Positions 14,001 through 26,100 of a DNA stretch of 64,000 nucleotides are shown here, in pieces. How positions within the stretch are numbered: position 1 is the first letter of the stretch; the number at the start of each line of letters is the position of its first letter. This DNA comes from Scolanthus callimorphus (lineage: Eukaryota > Cnidaria > Anthozoa > Actiniaria > Edwardsiidae): the NCBI GenBank assembly GCA_033964015.1, contig JAWWUD010000056.1:785830-849829 (forward strand), written 5' to 3'. The position numbers and the translations under genes are program-made. The notes below the pieces were generated by a model. It worked only from the letters and a program-made list of their open reading frames with translations, was not told the origin of the DNA and did no database searches.

Positions 14001-17000
14001 TAGGTCCTCAACCCCCCGATGCGGTTTAAAAATGCAATCAGCCAATAACTATACAGTGCATTGAGTCTAAAATGGGGGTAAAATGGTATCATCTTGAGGT
14101 TGCCATTTCGATCTGACGCCCACTCCATGGAGTTCTCAAGCGATAAACGACCTCTTGGTCATTCTACATCATATGATAGTCAGCAGCGGCATCGTTTTAG
14201 CGTTTTAGTTCAACATGGATATGATCTTGAGGAAATCACTGAAGTTTTTTTTAGTACGGTTAAATACATAAACAGCTTGATTATGAATATTAGAGCATGG
14301 CATAGATTGGCGATAGAAATAATTATATTATTTTCTCTTGTAAAGATGTGCGCAGGAATTCGATAGCTGGTTAAAACTTATCTTTGTTTACCTTTTGCTT
14401 ATTCTATAACGCGTGTATGTGAGCTTGCCGCCTTTTTCTTTGACTGTTGCACGAGCAAGCTAAATAGAACAACAAGGATATAATAGGATGGGCAAAAAAG
14501 GGGCAGGATTTTGAAATATTTTTGTTCCTAGAGTTAAAACCAATTCAACATTTGATTCAACTTCGTTCAACATCTGTTTGACGCGCCATATTGTATGATG
14601 TAGAATGGGGGTGGTGGTGTGGGGACCGGCACCGTACAAGGTATGATTGATTAAAGTGCATGTGGACTGATAGTTGTGCTTGAATAAATAAGAATGCCAA
14701 ACATTTTGCTTCCATATCTTTTTTGTTTAACGAGATATGTAAGATCAATGTTTTATGCAAATTTGACATGACGTGGCGAGAGTAAAAAAATATCCATGCT
14801 AATATCATCAGACAGTGCGATTGTAATCCGGTGACTTTTAAGCATGAATAACGTGTATCTGGCTTCTATATCATTGTGAAAACAGCTGGTATAGGAAGAT
14901 TTATTTTAAAACAAAGTTAGAGAGTACTGTCTTAAACAATACCTCTCGCCACGTCATCAAAACCTAATTTGCATAAATATTTGATCTCACATATCTCCTG
15001 AATCAAAAAAGGTATCGAGACAGAATTCAGAATTCAAAGTTCAACTTTGTTTAACTACGATGTCATTTGCAGTTGACAAAGTTGCATTGGTTTGTCACTC
15101 CCGTTCAACATCCTTCAACATGGCTGATTCAACAAAAGCTGAACGAATCAGATGTTGCTCTAGTTTAGCTCAATCCTAACACTCAAATTAGTTTGCGAGG
15201 TTCACTCGCTAAAAAGGAAATGTTTTTCAAGGAGGGTAGCTTACAATTCAGAAGAGAAGTTTTATATGTTAAGCTATTTGTACAGAGCAAAGTTGCTTGC
15301 TGAAAATATTGCGCTTCGAAGCAATAAGTATGCAAAAAATTAGAGCTAAAGTATGAGAAAGACACAGTGTACAGTAGTGATTTTAAAAGTGCGCAGCTCA
15401 CACCACGTTTAAAATTACCTTTTGCTTATGCGATATTGAGCATATGTCAGTTTCCCAGTTCGCGGGTCTTTTACAGTAGCTCTGCGAAGCTGAATCGTAA
15501 AACGATGGAAATTTGAATAACTCACCGCACGAAACAAGTGAAATGAGTTAAATTACTTCTCGAACGACTGTAAGTACTTATAAGGACTTTGTTTCATGTC
15601 ACTTTGCAGGAACATTTGATAGTTTTATTGTTTCCTCTAACTTTATAATGGTGGTTATCTGGAATATCCACGGAATAGCCTGGGAATAAGGCTGAACAAC
15701 CAATGTTCCAAAGGCATCCTGGGTAAAATCCAAGATGGCGGAGCGTTGTAGACCTTGAAATTGACTTTTTTCAATAGCAGAACGGGGAACAATTTTGCCC
15801 ACCGAAGTTACTTAAGTAAAAAAAAAACAGAAAACTATGCGTGGTTAAAACATCAATTTCGCTAAACAAATTAAGACTGTAGCTATGTAGATTTTAGTCT
15901 TTATAGCTGTGATGCAAATAAAATTGTCACCAGCTATGGATTTTCTTCTCGTTTTGAATTCAATTTCACCATGTTAATACCTCTTACTGATTCGATACTT
16001 GGCGTAGACTTGTTTTGTGTGTGATTGGGTCAACAATCGTTGCCCTCCTGAGCTGTATATGAAAAGATGCTTGAAAAGTGAATCAACATTTCACTTCAAA
16101 TAATAATTTTTCAATTTCTGCGTGATTTATTTCGTGTTGACGATGATAGGAAATTTCTAAGGGGATTTCGTCGATATCCTAGAGAAACAAAACTTTGGAA
16201 ACATTTCGAATCTTACTACCATTTGCGATCATGCGTAAAATTTTCATCGTTCTTTCAAGTTGTAACATTAAGTTTTGTCTGCGATTTCATGTACATTGAG
16301 TAGTACACTTGCCAATCAGATACATTTCACAGTTCTTCGCTCTATTATTGTGTTTCAAATTGATTTCTATCCTTTACGCAATTTCTAAAAGAATATGAAA
16401 TTCTTGAAGCAGACACCAGCTAGATCAAGTGTCAGCTTGAGTTCCAATTGTTTTCTAGTTAGTCACCTGCAGAGCTGTAAATAATTGTTCTTACTTGTTC
16501 GGACATATGTCCATTAAAACCTTTTAATTGGCTGTCTCTGCTCGAAAATTGGCAGGACATTTGGTACCCTGGTAGCAGAGGTTTATTTCTGAAAGTCCTT
16601 TATTAGTTAGCATTAAGTTGTTCGCGTCGTGTCTGGTATGTCGCGTGGTTGTTTTGATTTGCGGCCTTGAAAAAATCGAAACAACCATACCAGACACGCG
16701 AACAACTTGCTAACTAATAAAAGACTGACAGAAAATAACCTCTGCTAGCAGGGTAGACATATGGCGATTTTGATCGAACAATGTTCGATGACTGACAGTT
16801 ATTTCCAGCTCTGCAACTGTAGACTCGATTACACAGGGGCGCTGCTAGGGAGGGGCAAGGGGGGGGGGGGCAGGGACATAGCTAGGGGGGTCCTGGGGTG
16901 CCTTTGACCCCTCATTTTTAGAAGAAAAATACAGTAAACATTAAGAAAAAAATCGGAAAGCTGGAAAGGGGAACCATACATGTGTACAGATGTGACACCC

Positions 17001-20000
17001 CCCCCCCCCCCCCTTCTCAAATCTTGGCTACGCCCCTGATTCCAGGCTAGCATTTCAATTTGAATCACAATAGAGGATAAATTATTAAAAAGTCGCCATT
17101 ACCGAAAACAATCTAGTCACACGTTCGTCTAATTATCTAACTTACCCGAGGTGTCGCAATTTCTTTGACTTTCTTGATCTCCGAGTCTCTCAAGACATCT
17201 CGATAGATTACCACTTCCGGTTTGACAAAGACTCTCTCTATCCGTCCTGGCTTTAGGATCGTCAAGGGGTGATCTCTGACTTGCCAGCAAACCATTTTAG
17301 TCATTTCCCATTTGGTCTGTGAAAATATGATCATATTTAAAGTGAGCAAAAACTGTTCTGTATTACATTAGCACTCACGATTGATAGAGGATAGAGGAAT
17401 GGCGGGATACCCTTAATTTTGAAAAAGTAACCCCTTAGCTAGCAGGGCCCAACATAGCGATCATACGGAGTTAAAGTTTGAGGAGCAAACATTTCAACCT
17501 TGTCGCCAAATGACGACTTTCCTTTCCAGTCTGCGGATTTTTAAACAATGCCCTTCTTAAAATTAGCTGTCAACAGCATAATATAGAGAAAAACATGGCG
17601 ACCAGATTTCTGTTATAGGGCGACAAAACGTCACCATTTCGGGCGACAAGATATTTTTTTAGGCGCCAATGACAGTCTCGTATCCAAATGCTTTCCGGTT
17701 TTTTTTAGGGCGCGCAAAGATTTGTGGGATAGTTTTAGCAGGGCGCGCAGGGAGCTGTGGGATAGTTTTAACAGGGCGCGCAGAGAGTTATGGGATATGC
17801 GGAGAAAACTTATTTTTTCGCGAATATCCCACAGTTCATTGCGCGCCGTGTGATACTCATTCCCAGTCCCTACGCCTCCAAAACAATTTTCACAGAGAAA
17901 ATCACCGCAAGAGATGCAAAAAAAAATAACGTCTGGGTACGAAACTGTGCCAATGACACTGCTTAGTCCACAGTCTACAACAGACTTAAATCAATCCTTC
18001 TTCAGAGTTCAGAACTCTATTTCAAAGTTTATTCTCTAAACAATATTTTTGGTGCTCTCGGGAATCAAGCTGCAATGTTTAGAGGAAAGCCGATATTTTC
18101 AAGACCATTTACAGCTAAATCGCTGCATCGCGAACCGAGTTTGTTATTTGGTTTGCTGTTCCGCCAGTCAAATATTATGAGCCAATCAGATTCTTGCCCT
18201 GTTTCATCTAGTGCAATCGCCTGGCTTTCCGTCGCGACGTTGTCTGATTTTAGTTGAGAGGGAAGCCAGTTGACTGCACTAGGCGAAACAGGGCAAGATG
18301 GTTTGATTGGCGGAACAGCAAACCTGAAAATCAAAACGTGGGTCGCGATGCAATGGTTTTAGCTGTAAAAACAATTGAACCTGATTATAGCTTACTTTGT
18401 TTGACTAACGGAACAGGAAAACCCCCAAATCCCAAACCCAGTGCTTCAACTAGTTACTTGTGTAACTAGTTGAAGGGCCCAAAACATATTTACGCCCAAG
18501 AACATCAACTACATTACTATTATTATAACTTTGGAGAGCATTGAGTACAAAAATGAGAATTTATGTATTAGAGCCCGCCAAAATGTTCATTAGAGCCCGG
18601 ATAATACGCCACAGTGCTCGCCAAAGTTATTATAATAAGTGTTAGCTGTACGATCGAAGGAAGCTGCTAGAACACACTTGAAAGTTGTTTCAGAGTTCGT
18701 AGAGTTTTGAAAACTGCAGTTTCCGTTATAGCAAAGCATGTGGCGCAGGTCAACCAAACTTACCAGTTTTCTGACGTCGCCTCTGCAAAGTTTCTCGTAA
18801 GTCTGGAAGGCTTTAGTTCTATGGAAATATTCCCTTTCCTTGGCTGGCTTGAATTTTGTATTAACAGGTTTTTTGTCCTGCAGGTTACCCGTATCTCCTT
18901 TGGCACCAGTGTGTTTGTATTTGGCAACTTCTTCGCCAAAATATGCGACATTATCTTGTGCTCTTTGGTGTGCGGGATCTAGAGATCAAAGGAGGTTATG
19001 GTAAGCAATGGCGGGTCCAAGAGGTTCCATTTTTAGTGTATTTACAGTTTGAATTCAAGTAAATTTGCTATCAGCAGAAGGGGCGCGTAATTTTACCTCT
19101 GGAGAAATTTAAGCTTGCGTAGCTGGCGGTTTTGTGGGGTTTTAGCAGGTTTTTATCCACGAAATGTTCAGTAGTTTGTTTGTTGTTCGACGAGATGGCC
19201 ACACGAGCGGTAGGGCAAGGTGCAGCTGGTTAAAAAGTGCGCCATTGGGGTCAGGGTGGGCGGAGAGAAAAGGTCTCTTCGCGAATAAAACCCTGCTAAA
19301 ACCCAGACAACCGGCAGCTACGCAGGCTAGAGAAATGTCATATGCACCATATACCAATACCTTCTTTTGACTGATATGTTCACAATCGTAGCGTGCTTCG
19401 TGCGCATAAAAAGGAAACCACGATGTCGTTTTTATACATTTTTTATAAATTTTAATGAGGTTCTCTTAAGTTTTTTCAGTGACTCCATTTCACTAATCTG
19501 CGTAAAAAAAAAAAGCCCAGACGATTCTCAGATGATGCGAAAATTCCTGGATCCGCCACTGCTAATGCTTCTCGTGGATTTAATTCCTGCCGACCCAGGT
19601 TTTTGGGGACTTTTTCGATTTCCCGCATTCTTCCTAAAGTCCGTCCGAAAATGTTCCGAACGCTCTCCGAATTCTTGTCGAGGGCACCAAAATTGAAGCC
19701 ACCGAGGATGACGAAGACCGTCGAAGTCCAAACCAATGGTTCTTTCGCAAGTCGCCCACGGCAGACGTACAATTAGAAGTTCTTGCATTTGAAAGAACAG
19801 GACGAGTATAGTTGTTATTCAAATTATAACATTTGTAACATAACATAACATAAAAAAAAAAAATTTGACTTCGATCCCGGCACTCGTCCGCCATCTTGAA
19901 TTTCGCCGACCTCTAGTCTTGCCACTAAACCACACCGGTAGTGGACTTTCTATCAACAGAGAATGCCAACGCTCTCACCGCATTTCAGCCACGTCTCCCC

Positions 20001-23000
20001 CCTCTCCCGCCTTGGGTTCAAATCTCCCGCGTATAATAGAGATGAAACAGTACAAAGACGTCTTGTAGTTCCAAATCTCCCGCATTTAAGTTCGGAGGTT
20101 GCCATTTACTGCATTTCCGTACGAAAGCCCACAGAAATATCACATCATTTTAAATTGACAGCAGCCATACTTAGCTTGATAATATATTTCTATTTACCTG
20201 TCGTTGCTCCAGGTGGACAAATGTGTAGGTTTTAGGGAACGTTCAAGCAATAATTCGAGATAGCCCTGTGTTTCTTGCACGAATTCGAATGTCATGTCAA
20301 AATGTTACGCATCAAAGGGTGCGGGGCACAGGGGTCCCGATTATAGCTGGAGTGGGTCATATTTTATAATGGAGCAAAGAACCTACAATTTAACGATATC
20401 TTCGATTTTACGATAACGTTTCTGGGTCCCTGCGAATAATACAGTAAGATGAATAAAACAAAACCGATATTCCCGATTTTACAATCAAAAATCCAAGCGT
20501 AAATTTTTGCGCGCCAATGGTCCAAATCTATGCTCTATTTCACCGATAAAGTAATGGTTCTCCCCCGCTCTATCATAAAAGCATTTGAGCACAACTTTCT
20601 ATGACTTTATCGGCAAATACCCGGTAGAGCACTTGTGAAATTGGAAGAGACACTCGAAATACTCGAAACGTTTTAAAGTCATAAAGTTGTGCTCTAATAT
20701 CAAGTGGTGCTGTCTATGGTCGAATGGTCATTATATAAACCAAAGAAGGTTTTATTGTGAGATAAAATAAAACCTCCTTGATAAAGCATACTTTATGCGC
20801 ATGGATTTATCGAGTATAAACCCTTTGCGCGTGATCAATTGTACGCCCGTCGAATTCATAGATAATTTCAAATACTAGTGACAAGGACAAAACGACATGG
20901 CTGATGATAACCTCCCCTTTCTGGATTTGCCTGGCGCACACTGTAATCGCTTGCCAACCACAGTATAGCAACAAAAGCAGCCCTTTCTTGGAAAAGATTT
21001 TAACAGTTTTATAATATAGCTACGACATAACGCACGCTCTGATTGGTCCAAATCTATGCTCTATTTTACTGACTAGTAATAGTTCTCACTAGAGCTGCCC
21101 CCGTGCTTTTTAAACTGCAGATGTATTTCAATTAACATTTTTACAGCTGTTTCAGACAACACGCGAATCCACCGTTATCAGCTTGTTGGAGTTTGTCAGT
21201 TGTATTACAAAACCGTTAAAGATACATGTGAAATTCTATAAGCCGAACTATAAACAATTCTAACCAAAGTACGAAAAGCCGTCAAAACTCTAGCGAAATA
21301 CCGAAAACTCTTCTGAAAACTATTGTGTCACAATTCCAAAACGACTATTAATACACATTCTTACTCAGAAACACTTGCGCACAAAAATCTTGTTTGAAAA
21401 CTCTATGAATATGAATACTTGAAAGCTTAAAGCCATTTGATCTTTCCGGAAATACTTACAACGGAGAACAGAACACAAGACTTTAGACTCTCGTGTCAGT
21501 CGTGTCTCGTTGGCTGTCTCTGCTTCGCACTTCGCGATTTCTCTGCTTTTGCTCTTTTTCAATCGCTGCTCCCTAATAACCTATATCTGCGTTTTTATAC
21601 CAGCTATCACCTGAAGCTGCTAAAGAGCTTATAATAGAACTTAATTTAACAGCACTAAACAACGCGTTCCGCCCTTGCCAGATTCCGGTCAACAAAGGTA
21701 GACTATTTTAACCTACTTAGTATACTTTAGAGGCAACCATTACACAGCAGACAGCGCACACATCGGAAGAAGACAAAACCGCCTACTTCTCCCTTGTACT
21801 GATGCAAAAATAATAATTCTAAAGTCCTCTTTCTGAGTGTGGTGAACTTATAAAAGGAAATCTTGTCGGTAAATTATCACATTCTTTCGTAGCGGACCTA
21901 TTGTTAAGCACAATAGCAACTATTTTGAATGCTTTACTATTATGAGGTTTAGAGCTCTTAGCTTTGTGAACATTCAAGTTTTTCTCTAGACTACACAGCC
22001 ACAGCAGCTCAACATTTGCTAATTCTGAACTATGGATTGCACTGACTGACTTCGGCTGAGCGTCTCCTTAGAGTTTTTGGTGATTTATTAAATGTCACGA
22101 CCAGTATGTTGTGAATGTTTAGAATTTTTATTATCCGCCAGTGACGTGACAACAGTAGAGGTCTCAAACCCACGCTTACGAACAACAGCTCTTTGTTAGG
22201 CTCTGCCAATCATTTGCGTTCCTTTGCGAATCACATGATCCCGTCATCCAATCATAAACGTTACCCAAGACTTTTGCGGGCTTTTTGGCAATGACCATAG
22301 CTCCTTTGCGCCAATCATTTGCGTTCCTTTGCTAATCACATGATCCCGTCATCCAATCATAAACGTTACCCAAGACCTTTTGCGGTCCCTGCTCCGACGG
22401 ATCGAGATTTTTTCTGGCATATGTACCATATACCCTTATGTTTTCTCTTTACGCGGGGGGTTCTATAATGCCTCCTCGGGTTTTGGCCTCTGGGCCAAAA
22501 CCCTGCGGGGGCAATAAAGTAATGGTTCTCCCCGCTAGGTATATCATAAAAGTATAAGCATGCAGCTTGTGATTTTACAATGTTATCGTGTCTCCCAACA
22601 TTATGCCTGCTCTATTTCACCAATAAAGTCATAGAAAGTTGTGCTTTTCTTATTTGGGTGGAAATGCCCCCTTCCCCAATAATTTGCAGCCCAAAATCTG
22701 ATTCACGGAATGGACTGATTCAACCACATTGGAGTTGAAACATTTTTCCAGGAGTTTTCCAGGATTTTCCTTAAAATTCCAGGACTTTCCAGGAAGGAAA
22801 TGAAATCCAGGATATTACAGGACGCGTATAAACCCTGGGATGGTTTTTATTATACCAGCATTCCGCACACCATATGGGACATGCCTTAGGGTAGCTCAAT
22901 CAGTGTATTCAAATGCCGAAAAAGTAATAAAAGCTACCAATTCAAGAAGTCTATCATACACGAATATGAAGATACTAGGTATTTCTTGTTTGCAATTTGG

Positions 23001-23076
23001 TAATAAATGGCCAAATTTTTGGTCCTAGCTCATGGACTATGCAGAATGTCCCACCAAAAGTCTGACTGCCTGCACC

Positions 23077-23107
<31 letters not shown>

Positions 23108-26100
23108 ACCCAAGCATCTTACCTAATGCAACCATCTCCAGAGAATAATTAAGAGCTTGCTTGAAATTCCCTCTCTGCAGAGAAACAATCAAGTGTCATT
23201 GAATATCAGAATGCACGTGTAACAACAGAAGGGCATTCAGCCAGACAAGAAGACATTAGAGACAGATCTAGGTATGTTCCAGTGCTGTAGCTAGCGAAGG
23301 GGCAGAGGGGACAGTTGCCCCCCCCCCCAAAGTGAAGTAAAAGTTTTAGTGTCAACATATGGAGAAAAATCAGTTCCCCCCCCTCCCCCTCCCCAGCAAA
23401 ACAACAGATACCCTCCCCAGCAAAACAATGGATAACCAAAGCTTGCCCCCCCCAGGCAAATATTTCTAGCTATGGCCTTGTATTCTTGGTTCTCAGAGGT
23501 GATGTCTTCCACTGTGTAGGGAGTCTACTCACAAAATTTCCTATATCATCACTGTCTGGACAATTCACCAAGGCAATTTCTGTCATGCAACCCCAGTAAC
23601 ATATTTGGGCACCAACATATAAATACTCCATATATAACTTGAGCAAAATGGCATGCATTCATTTACAAATACATTTTGGCTGGAAGGCACCTTATTGGCA
23701 TCAAATTTTGTCTAGAACCACATTTTTGCTTCCTCTCTTTAGTGTACACATTGATGGTTATGGACCATCATCTTCATACTGCACTTAATAGATACTTATA
23801 ATTCAGACCATGCTATTATTTTTAGCTTTTTTTTTTTGCTACCCAAAGAGCAGACCTCTAAGTCCGGCAGGGGGTTCATATCAACCCTCGAACCCCATGC
23901 CAATGGGCCTGGAAATTCCTGCCATTCTCCCAGGACAATTAAAGTACATGTAAATGAACGGCAGTCATTCACAAAGCAAAAAATCTTGAGACTACCAGGA
24001 GTTACACACAAAAAAGTTACACACCTGGTACTCTGAATATGCCAGGTGGTCATAAACATCAAACAGTTTTGTGTCATCTGTATCCTCTCCTCTCCTCATC
24101 TTTTTCAGTGTAACCTCCATCCATATTCGAGTGTAGAACAGATCGTTTGACAGATAAGCTGATCGACCAATTTCATATGTATCGCCAACTGACATTTTAG
24201 GCACCACTTGGGTTTTAGGCAGTCTGCCAGAAGCTAGAGTACCAGGAGTGAGTCGGTAGGTCTCCTGAAGACGCAGTAGTGCTGCAATCGCTCCATCGAC
24301 ATCTTCCTTCTTGGGAAATTCAGATTTATGTCGGGAAAGAGTTTCTGTGAAATCTAGGAAATAATAAAAAGAGTACCAAAAGTCAACACACTCAGATGTA
24401 TAACAGGGAGGGGGAGTTCCTAAAATATTTTTGTTTAAAAAGAAGGATGCCGCCAGTTCCTAATTTTCACAAGATCCTCATTAATGATTTTTTTCCCTCT
24501 GCTGCCTCCTCTGCCCTCCCCCTGTATAGGGAGCATGTCAAAAGACATGCCCCAGATAGGGATCCAATTTGTTGGACCAGAGAGTTAATGGTCACTGCTG
24601 GTACCACCCCACCCCTCTGAGGGGGGGGGGGGGGGGGCTGTGCAAAATCTGAATGCATTTAACAAAATGATAGGACATTGTGGATTGTTTGATGTGGTTC
24701 AAATCAAAATTGGTTTTATGACTAAGAGGGGTGGAAGCTTCATAAATTCCAGGGTGATCATTTCAAAATTCACTGATATTCGAGGCTGGGTATCCCAAGC
24801 TGGGCTCCTCAAAAGGGATACATTTGTTATAAGAATAAACCATGCAGTAAAAAGTGGGGTGTGTAAGTTTCAGAAGTAAATTTTTCTACAAGAAAAGGGT
24901 ATTTCAGCTGTTCATTTGCTATATTCAAAAAACTTGTTGCATTTTGACACCAACTCCCCCAAAAATTCCAGGTTGGCTAACCATAAATTGCAGGGTGATC
25001 ATTCTAGGCTCGACTTATTCACAACCAGGTGTCCTCCAATGAACCAAACTTCCATAGTATAGGGTGTGGCTTTCCTTTTTCTTTGCTTTTTTTTTCTGTG
25101 CACTGGATGCCGGGTAGGGTTAGGAAGGGGGTGGGTGGGGTTTTTGTTTTTTTGTGCTCTGTATGTATGTAGTTCTGGCCTAGGGATGGGAGAAGGGTGG
25201 TCTGGGAATGTGTTGTTGGGAGGGGTTGTTGGGGGGGATATATATGCTGTAATCTGTCTTTTAACTCTGTAATTGTTGGATAAATGGTCAATAAAAATAA
25301 AAAAAGGGTGATCATTTCAAAATTCACTGAAATTTGAGGCTGGGTATCCCAAGCTGGGCTCCTCAAAAGGGATACATTGTTATAAGGGCAGGGAGAGAAG
25401 GAGAAAGAAGTGCACTCCAACCAACGCATGGGTTAACAGTAGTGTAGCAAGCATTTCCATCAGAGTACAGAAACTATAAACAGACACCTATTCTAACATG
25501 CAGGTGGCCCCTTTCCCAAATTTGTCTAGACCTTGATAGATAGATAGATAGTTTATCTTCTTATGGGAGTAAGGAGATTGCCAAGTGCTGTTGGATTGGA
25601 GACACTGACACCAGTGACCACCTGCAGTCTTTTGACTTCTTCCACAAACCCCCTCTATTAGCGACCTTTATAAAGGAAACTGTCTATTCTATTCTAAGCA
25701 ATGTATAACAGCTATGGGAATTACACCCAGGAGACAAATGAATAGCAATTTCCAGCAACCAAACATTTGTGGTTCAATAAAGGGACAACTACTGTGGAGT
25801 TTATTGAATATGTACCTGCCAGTTCTATACTAGTCTGTCACCTGGGACAACCATAGACTCACAAAAACATCTCAGACAGGTGATTTTCCAAATGAACAAA
25901 CTCAAAAATAAAAACAAGTTTTAACCTGTTCTTTAGCTCTTGCATCTAATAATATGGAAAGAAAAATACATTCTGATTTTAAAAAGTGTTCTTTTTTTCA
26001 AATGCTATTTTAAGTGAAAATTAATATTAGCATAGAAAGGTGAGACATATTTGGAAGAAAGTAAATAAATCAAGCAACTGAACAAACAGTAAGTTCCAGA

